Shown piece after piece: positions 53,522 to 62,279 of a DNA stretch of 64,000 bases. The position numbers and the translations under genes were made by a program. The DNA lies in NCBI RefSeq assembly GCF_000378485.1, contig NZ_KB899977.1, positions 1 through 64,000 on the forward strand. Reading direction: 5' to 3'. Each line of letters starts with the position of its first letter. Position 1 is the stretch's first letter. The notes beneath the pieces are model-generated. The model searched no databases. It saw nothing but the letters and a program-made list of their open reading frames with translations, and was not told where the DNA came from. Source of the DNA: Flavobacterium rivuli WB 3.3-2 = DSM 21788. Its GTDB lineage: Bacteria; Bacteroidota; Bacteroidia; Flavobacteriales; Flavobacteriaceae.

Positions 53522-55096
53522 ATGGCGGAGATTAACGCTGCTGAAATTTCAGCAATATTAAAGAAACAATTGTCCGGGTTCGAAACTGGTGCCACACTTG
53601 AAGAAGTTGGTACTGTTCTAACAGTGGGTGATGGTATTGCCCGTGTATATGGGCTATCTAACGCGCAATATGGCGAGTTAGTGCAGTTTGAAAATGGGTT
53701 AGAGGCTATCGTGCTTAACCTGGAAGAAGACAATGTGGGCGTAGTATTGCTTGGCCCTTCTACAGGTGTTAGGGAAGGCTCTACCGTTAAAAGGACACAA
53801 CGTATCGCATCGCTTAAAGTGGGTGAGCAAATTGTGGGCCGTGTGGTAGATACCCTTGGCGCTCCTATAGATGGTAAAGGCCCTATTGGCGGCGAACTTT
53901 ATGAAATGCCCCTTGAGCGTAAAGCTCCGGGAGTTATTTTCCGCCAGCCGGTAACTGAGCCTATGCAAACAGGTATTAAAGCTGTAGATGCTATGATCCC
54001 TGTAGGCCGAGGACAGCGTGAGCTTGTTATTGGCGACCGCCAGACTGGTAAAACTACTGTATGTATTGATACCATTCTTAACCAGAAAGAATTTTATGAT
54101 GCCGGTAAACCGGTATTCTGTATATATGTAGCTGTTGGGCAAAAAGCTTCAACGGTTGCAGGTATTGCAAAAACACTTGAAGAAAAAGGCGCAATGGCTT
54201 ATACGGTTATTGTTGCTGCAAATGCTTCAGATCCTGCTCCTATGCAGGTTTATGCTCCGTTTGCAGGTGCTGCAATAGGCGAGTACTTCCGCGATACGGG
54301 CCGTCCTGCACTTATCATCTATGATGATTTATCTAAACAGGCTGTTGCTTACCGTGAGGTTTCCCTACTACTAAGAAGGCCACCGGGTCGTGAGGCATAT
54401 CCGGGAGACGTTTTCTACCTTCACTCAAGGTTATTAGAGCGTGCTGCTAAGGTAATTGCAGATGATGATATTGCTAAGAACATGAACGACCTTCCGGATT
54501 CGTTAAGGCCTCTTGTTAAAGGTGGTGGTTCGCTTACGGCGTTACCAATCATCGAAACTCAGGCGGGCGACGTTTCTGCATATATCCCTACAAACGTAAT
54601 TTCGATTACTGACGGACAGATATTCCTTGAGTCAGACTTGTTTAACTCTGGTGTACGTCCGGCTATTAACGTAGGTATCTCGGTATCTCGTGTAGGTGGT
54701 AATGCACAGATAAAATCAATGAAAAAAGTTGCCGGTACGCTTAAATTAGACCAGGCACAGTTCCGTGAGCTTGAGGCTTTCGCTAAATTCGGATCAGACC
54801 TTGATGCTGCTACACTTAGCGTTATCGAGAAAGGCCGCAGAAACGTGGAAATACTTAAACAGGCGGTTAACGACCCTTATACTGTAGAAGACCAGGTTGC
54901 TATTATTTATGCAGGTTCTAAAAACCTGTTGCGTAAAGTACCTGTAAACAAGGTTAAAGAGTTTGAAAAAGATTATTTACAGTACCTTAAAGGCGCTCAT
55001 AAAGATACTCTTGCCGCTCTTAAAGCCGGTAAATTTACAGATGAGATTACCGATGTGCTTGAAAAAGCAGCAAAAGAGGTTTCTTCTAAATACTAA
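53522..55096 (+). CDS. atpA: F1 ATP synthase subunit alpha
   Basis: 524 residues. N-terminal barrel, then Walker A GDRQTGKTTV near 174, the FCIYVAVGQKAS block, and the alpha-specific signature in PAINVGISVSRVGG near 380. It forms the regulatory nucleotide sites of F1. It ends before an intra-operon hairpin. Confidence 0.97.
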   Translation: MAEINAAEISAILKKQLSGFETGATLEEVGTVLTVGDGIARVYGLSNAQYGELVQFENGLEAIVLNLEEDNVGVVLLGPSTGVREGSTVKRTQRIASLKVGEQIVGRVVDTLGAPIDGKGPIGGELYEMPLERKAPGVIFRQPVTEPMQTGIKAVDAMIPVGRGQRELVIGDRQTGKTTVCIDTILNQKEFYDAGKPVFCIYVAVGQKASTVAGIAKTLEEKGAMAYTVIVAANASDPAPMQVYAPFAGAAIGEYFRDTGRPALIIYDDLSKQAVAYREVSLLLRRPPGREAYPGDVFYLHSRLLERAAKVIADDDIAKNMNDLPDSLRPLVKGGGSLTALPIIETQAGDVSAYIPTNVISITDGQIFLESDLFNSGVRPAINVGISVSRVGGNAQIKSMKKVAGTLKLDQAQFRELEAFAKFGSDLDAATLSVIEKGRRNVEILKQAVNDPYTVEDQVAIIYAGSKNLLRKVPVNKVKEFEKDYLQYLKGAHKDTLAALKAGKFTDEITDVLEKAAKEVSSKY

Positions 55097-55109
55097 TAAA
55101 TTAATTTAA

Positions 55110-55147
55110 CAGTTAACCAATGTGGCAATTGTTACATTGGTTAACTG
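55110..55147 (+). repeat. 14-bp perfect hairpin between atpA and atpG
   Basis: cagttaaccaatgt (55110-55123) is the reverse complement of 55134-55147 with a 10-nt loop. No T-run follows directly, so RNA stabilisation or processing is more likely than termination. Confidence 0.75.
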
Positions 55148-55167
55148 ATTGATTATTACATTATAAA

Positions 55168-56031
55168 ATGGCAAACTTAAAGGAAATACGTAACAGGATC
55201 ACGTCGGTTTCATCCACTATGCAAATTACAAGTGCGATGAAAATGGTATCGGCAGCAAAGCTTAAAAAGGCACAGGATGCCATTACAGCGATGAGGCCAT
55301 ACTCTCAAAAACTGACTGAGTTATTGCAAAATCTTAGCGCTACCCTTGAGGGCAATACCGGTGGTGTATTTGCCGAGCAGCGCCCGGTAAATAAAGTGCT
55401 TGTTGTTGCCATAACATCTAACAGGGGTTTGTGCGGTGCATTTAATGCTAACGTTATCAAGCAGGTTAAGCTTATCCAGGATGCCTATGCGGGCAAACAG
55501 GTAGATATACTTGCCATTGGTAAAAAAGGAAATGATACACTTAAAAAAACAGCCAATGTTACCGATAACAAAAGCGGTGTTTTTGATGCCCTTACGTTTG
55601 AGAATGTTGCTGTTATTGCCCAGTCTTTAATGGATAAATTTGCCGCTGGCGAGTATGACAGGATAGAGCTGGTTTATAACCACTTTAAAAATGCAGGTAC
55701 ACAAATTGTACTTACAGAGCAGTTCCTGCCATTAGAGCCTGTTGCCGTAACTAAAGAAAATACTACTCCTACAGATTATATTTTTGAGCCGGGTAAAGAA
55801 GAAATCGTTTTAAGCCTTATACCGCTGTCTTTAAAGACACAGCTATATAAAGCGGTGCGCGACTCTTTTGCATCTGAGCACGGTGCCCGTATGACGGCTA
55901 TGCACAAAGCTACCGACAACGCAACCGAACTTAGAAACCAGCTTAAGCTTACGTACAACAAAGCACGCCAGGCTGCCATTACCAGCGAGATCCTCGAGAT
56001 CGTGGGTGGTGCCAATGCGCTTGCAAGCTAA
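55168..56031 (+). CDS. atpG: F1 ATP synthase subunit gamma
   Basis: 287 residues. The N-terminal helix NLKEIRNRITSVSSTMQITSAMKMVSAAKLKKAQ and the C-terminal helix SEHGARMTAMHKATDNATELRN form the rotating coiled-coil shaft. The conserved ITSNRGLCGAFN block is present. The operon ends here; atpD and atpC are not found next, the split arrangement usual in Bacteroidota. Confidence 0.96.
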   Translation: MANLKEIRNRITSVSSTMQITSAMKMVSAAKLKKAQDAITAMRPYSQKLTELLQNLSATLEGNTGGVFAEQRPVNKVLVVAITSNRGLCGAFNANVIKQVKLIQDAYAGKQVDILAIGKKGNDTLKKTANVTDNKSGVFDALTFENVAVIAQSLMDKFAAGEYDRIELVYNHFKNAGTQIVLTEQFLPLEPVAVTKENTTPTDYIFEPGKEEIVLSLIPLSLKTQLYKAVRDSFASEHGARMTAMHKATDNATELRNQLKLTYNKARQAAITSEILEIVGGANALAS

Positions 56032-56061
56032 TACAGTTACAAAACAAACATAGTTGATGAG

Positions 56062-56089
56062 AAGGCTGCCTGAAAAGGTGGCCTTTTTT
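56062..56089 (+). terminator. Terminator after atpG (imperfect stem)
   Basis: aaggc-tg-cct pairs with agg-tg-gcctt across a GAAA loop, followed by T residues. Confidence 0.7.
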
Positions 56090-56106
56090 ATGAAATGCAG
56101 TTATTG

Positions 56107-56129
56107 GTAGAGACGCATTGAATGCGTCT
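56107..56129. repeat. tagagacgcatt palindrome, copy 2 (degenerate end)
   Basis: gtagagacgcatt-g-aatgcgtct matches copy 1 except at the last bases. It lies between convergent atpG and the S9 peptidase gene. Confidence 0.75.
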
Positions 56130-56151
56130 TCCATATGGGTTGCTAATAGAA

Positions 56152-56190
56152 TTTCCTGTAGAGACGCATTCAATGCGTCTCTACAGGAAA
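56152..56190. repeat. tagagacgcatt palindrome, copy 3 (39-bp perfect)
   Basis: A 19-bp arm pairs perfectly around one central c, extending the core outwards with tttcctg/caggaaa. The S9 peptidase stop follows closely, so this hairpin may also end its transcript. Confidence 0.85.
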
Positions 56191-56201
56191 CCTGCGTGAT
56201 T

Positions 56202-58295
56202 TTATTTGCTCAAATGATACAGTAAAAAGCTGTAAAACGCTGCTTTATCTTTAAGCTTGTCGTCTTCGTTTGTCATAACGCCATAATGGCCCGATTGCGA
56301 CAATGTTTTAAGATAGATGGGGTTTGTTTGCGCTGCCCTGTTTTGAAGCCTTGCAGCAAACTTAAATGAGTGTACGGGCGGCACCCTGTCGTCATTATCA
56401 GATGTGATGATTAGAGTGGTAGGATAATTTACATCATCTTTAATGTTATGATAAGGCGAATATTCCATCATAGCAGCAAATTCGGCAGCTACTTCAGGGT
56501 CGCCATATTCGTCATAATGAAAGCGGCCTATGGTGTAATCATGAAACTTTGCCATATCATAAACCCCAACTTTTGGTACGGCAACCTTAAAAAGTTCAGG
56601 GCGCTTAACCATAGTGGCACCCACAAGCAAGCCGCCCTGCGAGGCACCTGTTATACCCAGCCTGTTAGGAGATGTATAGCGCTGGGCAATTAAATATTCG
56701 GCTGCGTCTATAAAATCATTTACGGTATTAATCTTCTTTAACCCCATACCATTCCTGTGCCACTGCCTGCCTTTGTCTCCGCCACCGCGTACTTCGGCAT
56801 AGGCATACACACCGCCGTTGTTTAAAAAGTAAATGAGCCCGTTATCATAATGCGGTTCGTTAACAGTGCCAAAACCACCGTATGCCTCCAGCAGGGTAGG
56901 GTTGTTGCCATCTAAAACCAAACCTTTTTTATACACAATAGTTATGGGCACCTTCACGCCATCGCGGCTGGTATAGGTTGTGCTTCTACTTTCGAAATAA
57001 TCAACAGGAAAGGGCGCTGTTGTTTTATTAAAGGTTTGGCTTACATAACGGTCGTAAGCACCGGTATCAAGGTTCAGGGTAAATAATATAGGAGGGATTG
57101 TATACGACTTCACGTAGAAAAACACATCCTTATCGTAATAATCATTGCCGGCTAGGGTAACATCCATAGCTTTTGGTGTCTGTATCTTCTTAATAAATTT
57201 ACCGCTATAGTCAAACAACATCAGGTAATTGCCGTCGGCATTTTTGTACTTGCACACAATCCTGTCCTTAAAAAAATAAGTATCTGTTAGCAGCTGGTTT
57301 TGATATTGCGATATGATCACCTTTTTCTCGGCAGGGTTATCAGGGTCAAAACTGCGCACATCGCCCCAGTTAGATTCTTTAGATGATATGTATATACGCC
57401 CATTATTATAACCCGATATTTCGAAATCAGGAGGCACATTATCAAGGAATTTTTTAAGCTCGAAAGTATCTTTGGTAAGGTCGGCATAAAAATAATCCAC
57501 CTTTGCCTCTTCCTTATCAGCTACATAAAGAAAAAGGCGCGTACCATCGTTAGATGTAAAATAATAAGTTTGCCCTTTAATAGACGATGCATCAAAGATC
57601 AGTTTATCACCTACTACATCTGTTCCCAGTTTATGGTAAAATACCTGAAAAGTAGAATCGGCCGCAAACTGAGATGCATTGGTATTCTTGTTGTAAAAAA
57701 TACCTTCATCGCCTTTCCAGGCCATGCCGCCAAATTTTGCGTTCTTAATAACATCCGGCAATTTTTTGCCGTTAGCTATCGTAACAAAGCGCACCTCGTG
57801 CTGGTCGCTGCCATCTATCATTAGCTTATAAGCTAATGTTTTAGATGTTACAGATGGTTCATATGACAGAACATTTACGGTCTTGCCGCTATAAAAATAG
57901 TTGGGGTTAACCAGGTTTATAAAATTACCGTCGAGTTTTTTTTTATACCCTAACGAGGCGGTTTGCTGCTCTTCGTCGCTGTAGCGCAGCAGCGAATAAT
58001 AGTACAGGCGTTCTTTACGCGGAATATGAAAATCGGTCTGCGCTTCATATTTTGTAATTGTGGGCAGCGAGAATACTTTATCATTAACCATGTTTATATG
58101 TGCGCCCGACACTTTATTTTGGGCGGCTACCCATGCAGTAACCTCGGGGCTGCGCATGTTTTCCAGCCAGGTATAATCGTCTTTATAGGTCTTACCGTGT
58201 TTGGTAACGTTCTGGGTGGTTTTTTTAGTAACAGGATAATTTTGTGCCAAAGTAAAAAGCGGCAGTAATACTATAAAAAGATAAAGGTGTTTCAT
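56202..58295 (-). CDS. Prolyl oligopeptidase family S9A protease
   Basis: 697 residues from MKHLYLFIVLLPLFTLAQ, a signal peptide ending near 18. An N-terminal seven-bladed propeller-like region (to about 420) is followed by an alpha/beta hydrolase domain: serine in GITGASQGGLLVGA, aspartate in TSDNDDRVPPVHS, and histidine in SQSGHYGVM. The strand block LLEAYGGFGTVNEPHYDN is typical of prolyl endopeptidases. It cleaves short peptides after proline, in the periplasm or outside. An upstream ATG (58352) lacks a better signal. Confidence 0.93.
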   Translation of the reverse strand: MKHLYLFIVLLPLFTLAQNYPVTKKTTQNVTKHGKTYKDDYTWLENMRSPEVTAWVAAQNKVSGAHINMVNDKVFSLPTITKYEAQTDFHIPRKERLYYYSLLRYSDEEQQTASLGYKKKLDGNFINLVNPNYFYSGKTVNVLSYEPSVTSKTLAYKLMIDGSDQHEVRFVTIANGKKLPDVIKNAKFGGMAWKGDEGIFYNKNTNASQFAADSTFQVFYHKLGTDVVGDKLIFDASSIKGQTYYFTSNDGTRLFLYVADKEEAKVDYFYADLTKDTFELKKFLDNVPPDFEISGYNNGRIYISSKESNWGDVRSFDPDNPAEKKVIISQYQNQLLTDTYFFKDRIVCKYKNADGNYLMLFDYSGKFIKKIQTPKAMDVTLAGNDYYDKDVFFYVKSYTIPPILFTLNLDTGAYDRYVSQTFNKTTAPFPVDYFESRSTTYTSRDGVKVPITIVYKKGLVLDGNNPTLLEAYGGFGTVNEPHYDNGLIYFLNNGGVYAYAEVRGGGDKGRQWHRNGMGLKKINTVNDFIDAAEYLIAQRYTSPNRLGITGASQGGLLVGATMVKRPELFKVAVPKVGVYDMAKFHDYTIGRFHYDEYGDPEVAAEFAAMMEYSPYHNIKDDVNYPTTLIITSDNDDRVPPVHSFKFAARLQNRAAQTNPIYLKTLSQSGHYGVMTNEDDKLKDKAAFYSFLLYHLSK

Positions 58296-58402
58296 GGTAA
58301 ATATTGGTTGCAGCAAATATAGAACTACTGCCGTAATAACAGGCACCTGCATAACATATTGATAATATAGCTGCCTGTTTTTTAATTACTGCAAAATATA
58401 CC

Positions 58403-58410
58403 TACTTTTG
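58403..58410 (+). promoter_or_regulatory. Flippase operon -7 box TACTTTTG
   Basis: A TAnnTTTG box lies 20 bp before the TTG start of the flippase gene. No TTG element is seen at the usual spacing. Confidence 0.4.
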
Positions 58411-58430
58411 CCTATCTATAAAACAAAGCT

Positions 58431-59882
58431 TTGAGCGTCTATAAAAATCTTTTTAAGCAAACCGCCGTTTATGGCATAGCCACAGTGGTGCCGCGTATGT
58501 TTAGCTTTATACTTACACCACTTTACACCGGTGTTATGGACAATGCCAAATATGCCGATGTATCTATCATTTTTTCATGGCTTGTGTTTTTTAATGTTAT
58601 CCTGGCTTATGGTATGGAAACTGCTTTTTTCAGGTTTTACCATTCGGCCGATAAAAAACAGGTTATCAGCACCAGCACCATATCATTATTCTGGTCTTCG
58701 GTAGCTTTCCTGAGTGTTGCACTGTTATGCCGCAATTTTTTAGCCGATGCCATAGAAATAGATACCGAATATATAACGTATACAATTTGGGTGCTTGCGC
58801 TCGATGCCCTTGTTATTGTACCCTTTAGCAAGCTTCGCGCCGAAGGCAGGCCTATGGTTTATGCCGCCATAAAAATAGGCAATGTGGCTTTTAACCTTTT
58901 GCTTAACCTCTTTTTCCTTTTATGGCTCCCAAAACTTGCAGGCAAATACCCCGATAGTTTTGTGGCCACGTTATACATTAAAGATTTTGAGGTAGGTTAT
59001 GTATTTGTGGCTAACGTAATGGCCAGCCTTGCCACACTGCTGGTACTGCTGCCGCACTATGTAAAACTGTCCTGGCATTTTAACAGTACCCTCTGGAAAA
59101 ATATGATGCGTTATGCACTTCCGGTTATGGTGGCAGGTATTGCTTTTGCCATTAATGAAACCTTCGACAGGCCTTTGCTTAAGTTTATGGGCGTTAACCC
59201 TGATGATATTGGGGCTTATGCTGCCTGCTACAGGCTGGCATTATTTATGACACTGTTTACAACGGCTTTCAGGCTGGGTATAGAGCCTTTCTTTTTTAGC
59301 CATGCGGGTACTGCAAATGCCCCCCAAACCTACGCAACGGTTACAAAATATTTTGTAATATTCGGGTCGGTTATACTGCTTGGGGTTGTAGCCTTCGCCG
59401 ATGTTTTAAAAGTAATATTGCTTCGCGATTCTTCTTTTTGGGAAGCCATGAATGTTGTGCCGCTTATTATCCTTGCTAACTTTTTCCTGGGTATATATAC
59501 TAATCTTTCGGTATGGTATAAGCTATCTGATAAAACCAAAATGGGTGCCTATATTTCTATTATAGGGGCAGCGGTAACACTGCTGTTTAACTTTGCGCTT
59601 ATCCCTGTTTGGGGGTACATAGGGTCGGCCATTGCAACAGTTGCCGCTTATGGTACCATGATGGCAGTATCTTACTACATGGGCGCTAAATACTACCCTA
59701 TACCTTACGACCTTAAAAAAATGGGATTATATGTAGGGCTTTCGGCAGGACTTTCATGCCTGTCGTTTTACATTCCTGTTTTAAGGCAAACCTATATTTT
59801 TGGTATTGTAGCCTTAGTAGGCTTCATGGCATTTATATACCGCAACGAAAAGCAAACCCTGCTTAAATTCATTAAAAAATAA
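58431..59882 (+). CDS. Oligosaccharide flippase (Wzx/MOP family)
   Basis: 483 residues starting at TTG. About 12-14 hydrophobic helices and the polysaccharide-flippase opening YKNLFKQTAVYGIATVVPRMFSFILTPLYTG. The family moves lipid-linked sugar units across the inner membrane. The first gene of a run (flippase, dut, TPR, nucleotidyltransferase, TPR, DUF4292) on the same strand. No glycosyltransferase is in the window, so the glycan is unknown. Confidence 0.88.
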   Translation: MSVYKNLFKQTAVYGIATVVPRMFSFILTPLYTGVMDNAKYADVSIIFSWLVFFNVILAYGMETAFFRFYHSADKKQVISTSTISLFWSSVAFLSVALLCRNFLADAIEIDTEYITYTIWVLALDALVIVPFSKLRAEGRPMVYAAIKIGNVAFNLLLNLFFLLWLPKLAGKYPDSFVATLYIKDFEVGYVFVANVMASLATLLVLLPHYVKLSWHFNSTLWKNMMRYALPVMVAGIAFAINETFDRPLLKFMGVNPDDIGAYAACYRLALFMTLFTTAFRLGIEPFFFSHAGTANAPQTYATVTKYFVIFGSVILLGVVAFADVLKVILLRDSSFWEAMNVVPLIILANFFLGIYTNLSVWYKLSDKTKMGAYISIIGAAVTLLFNFALIPVWGYIGSAIATVAAYGTMMAVSYYMGAKYYPIPYDLKKMGLYVGLSAGLSCLSFYIPVLRQTYIFGIVALVGFMAFIYRNEKQTLLKFIKK

Positions 59883-59903
59883 ATCATTATCTTACACAAT
59901 ACA

Positions 59904-60338
59904 ATGACGGTTAAAATCATCAACAAATCGCAGCACGCATTACCTAACTACGAAACTATAGCATCTGCAGGGATGGATCTCAGGGCTAACCTTACAGAGG
60001 CTGTAGTACTTGAGCCACTGGGCAGGGCTATTATTAAAACAGGCTTGTTTATAGAGCTTCCATTGGGTTATGAAGCGCAGGTACGCCCACGGAGCGGCCT
60101 TGCAGCTAAAAGAGGCGTTACGGTGCTTAACAGCCCCGGTACAGTTGATGCCGATTACCGCGGCGAAATTGGGGTAATTTTAGTAAATTTATCAAATGAG
60201 GCCTTCACTATAGAAAATGGCGAGCGCATTGCACAGCTTATTATTGCTAAACATGAACGTGCCGAATGGCTGGAAGCCGATGTGCTTACAGAGACCGTAC
60301 GTGGCGAAGGTGGCTTTGGCAGTACCGGGGTTAAGTAA
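59904..60338 (+). CDS. dut: dUTP diphosphatase
   Basis: 144 residues. All five trimeric dUTPase motifs are present: ASAGMDLRAN, RPRSGLAAKRG, LNSPGTVDADYRGE, NGERIAQLII and the C-terminal RGEGGFGSTG. It hydrolyses dUTP to dUMP and keeps uracil out of DNA. It starts 21 bp after the flippase gene. Confidence 0.96.
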   Translation: MTVKIINKSQHALPNYETIASAGMDLRANLTEAVVLEPLGRAIIKTGLFIELPLGYEAQVRPRSGLAAKRGVTVLNSPGTVDADYRGEIGVILVNLSNEAFTIENGERIAQLIIAKHERAEWLEADVLTETVRGEGGFGSTGVK

Positions 60339-60412
60339 CATTTGAAAGTTAAAATCGTTTATGTTATGTACTCAATAGTATATAGCTTAAAATATCTAAC
60401 AGATTGTATTGA

Positions 60413-61255
60413 ATGACGACAAAAGCACATCACATATTTAAAAGGATATTTTTAGTAACTATCTTTTTTTTAAGTATTTGTATCTACGCACAGGATAATG
60501 ATGCTAAAGTTAAAAATATTGGAGATAAAGCCTGCGAGTGCCTTACCAAAATTAATGTTAATGCTGGTGAGGATAAAATAAAGGAAGAAACCAATAACTG
60601 TATTCGCAGTGTTTCTTCAACACCACAGCTTCCTATTGAAGTACAGCGTTATATGGCAAAAAACTGTCCGGCACTAAAAACCATGGCTGTTAAAGCTTAC
60701 GGAGAAAATCTGTCTACAAATAAAGAAGCATTGAAGTACTATATTGAAGGCAGGAATTTTGGAAATAAAGACAAATACGATTTAGCAATTGCAAGTTATA
60801 ATAAGGCAGTAATCATCGATCCTAAGTTTGTAGAGGCTTACAATTATTTAGGCAGCAGTTATGAAGAGCTGGGTAAATATACAGAGGCCATTAATAGTTA
60901 TAAAAAATCGTTAGCCCTTAAACCAAACGAAAAAAAGCCTTTACAAAATATGGCGCATTCTTATGAGTTTTTAAATAACTATAAGGAGGCCATAACTATT
61001 TATGAAAAATTTATAGCCCTGTACCCTAAGGATCCTGAAGGATATTATAATGCCGGGAGGACTAATTGCATGATTGAAAACTATGTTAAGGGTTTAGATT
61101 ACCTTATGAAATCTTACAAAAAGTATAAACAGGCTAATTCCCCGTATCTTGCCGACGCTAAAAAGGCTTTAGATGGCAGTTATAAAATATTACAACAAAA
61201 AGGCAAACTGGAAATTTATACCCGGGCTGCAAAAAACAACAATTTTGAATTTTAA
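60413..61255 (+). CDS. Exported TPR-repeat protein
   Basis: 280 residues with a signal peptide (to about 23, FFLSICIYAQ). The N-terminal part has a small Cys-containing region (ACECLTKINVN, ETNNCIRSV). TPR repeats follow from about 105 to 270 (for example YDLAIASYNKAVIIDPKFVEAYNYLGSSYEELG). TPRs serve as protein-docking scaffolds. The next gene starts after 8 bp. Confidence 0.85.
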   Translation: MTTKAHHIFKRIFLVTIFFLSICIYAQDNDAKVKNIGDKACECLTKINVNAGEDKIKEETNNCIRSVSSTPQLPIEVQRYMAKNCPALKTMAVKAYGENLSTNKEALKYYIEGRNFGNKDKYDLAIASYNKAVIIDPKFVEAYNYLGSSYEELGKYTEAINSYKKSLALKPNEKKPLQNMAHSYEFLNNYKEAITIYEKFIALYPKDPEGYYNAGRTNCMIENYVKGLDYLMKSYKKYKQANSPYLADAKKALDGSYKILQQKGKLEIYTRAAKNNNFEF

Positions 61256-61263
61256 ATAAACGA

Positions 61264-62274
61264 ATGAAGATAATAGTTCCTATGGCAGGCCGCGGATCGC
61301 GCCTTCGCCCACATACACTAACCGTACCTAAACCATTAATACCTATAGCGGGCAAGCCTATTGTGCACCGCCTTGTAGAAGATATTGCCGGCGTTATTAA
61401 CCAGGATATAGAAGAGATAGCATTTATTATTCATAAAGATTTTGGCGATGTTGTAGCTAAGGAACTTATTGCCATAGCAGAGAAACTGGGTGCTAAAGGC
61501 ACTATTTACTACCAGGAACAGCCCCTGGGGACGGCGCACGCTATTATGAGTGCTAAAGAAAGTATGACTGGCCCTGTTGTTGTGGCGTATGCCGATACAC
61601 TTTTTAGGGCAGATTTTACGTTAGATACTACTGCAGACAGTGTTATATGGGTACAAAAGGTAGATGACCCAAGTGCGTTTGGCGTAGTAAGGCTTAACGA
61701 TAAGAATGAAATTACCGATTTTGTTGAGAAACCAAAGGAGTTCGTAACCGATCTTGCCATTATAGGTATCTACTATTTTAAGAGCGGCGAAACGCTTCGC
61801 AGTGAGTTGCAATACCTGCTGGACAACAATATTACTAAGGGCGGCGAGTACCAGCTTACCGATGGCCTTGAGAACATGAAGCAAAAGGGCATGAAATTTG
61901 TTCCCGGTAAAGTAGACCACTGGATGGACTGCGGCAACAAGAACGTTACTGTAGAGACCAACTCCCGTATGCTTAATTTTTTACATGAAGATGGCGAGCA
62001 TTTAGTGTCAGATTCTGTAGTATTAGAGAACAGTACCATTATTCCACCATGCTTTATTGGCGAGGGTGTAGTGCTGGTAAACAGTACTGTAGGGCCTAAT
62101 GTATCGCTGGGCGAAAAAACAAGGGTGGAAGATTCTGCCATCAAAAACAGTTTGGTGCAAACCAATACATTAATTAAAAACGCAAACCTGGATAACGCCA
62201 TGATAGGTAACCATGCTGTGTTTAACGGTAATTTTACTGCCATAAGCATAGGCGATTATTCGGTATTAGAATAA
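61264..62274 (+). CDS. Sugar-phosphate nucleotidyltransferase with beta-helix end
   Basis: 336 residues. The GT-A-type N-terminus has the nucleotide loop MAGRGSRLRPHTLTVPKPLIPIAGKPI, then QEQPLGTAHAI and the metal site AYADTLF. Residues about 235-336 form a left-handed beta-helix (VVLENSTIIPPCFIGEGVVLVNSTVGPNVSLGEKT). It probably makes an NDP-sugar (glucose-1-phosphate thymidylyltransferase or GlmU/ManC-like); which sugar cannot be told. Confidence 0.88.
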   Translation: MKIIVPMAGRGSRLRPHTLTVPKPLIPIAGKPIVHRLVEDIAGVINQDIEEIAFIIHKDFGDVVAKELIAIAEKLGAKGTIYYQEQPLGTAHAIMSAKESMTGPVVVAYADTLFRADFTLDTTADSVIWVQKVDDPSAFGVVRLNDKNEITDFVEKPKEFVTDLAIIGIYYFKSGETLRSELQYLLDNNITKGGEYQLTDGLENMKQKGMKFVPGKVDHWMDCGNKNVTVETNSRMLNFLHEDGEHLVSDSVVLENSTIIPPCFIGEGVVLVNSTVGPNVSLGEKTRVEDSAIKNSLVQTNTLIKNANLDNAMIGNHAVFNGNFTAISIGDYSVLE

Positions 62275-62279
62275 TATAC

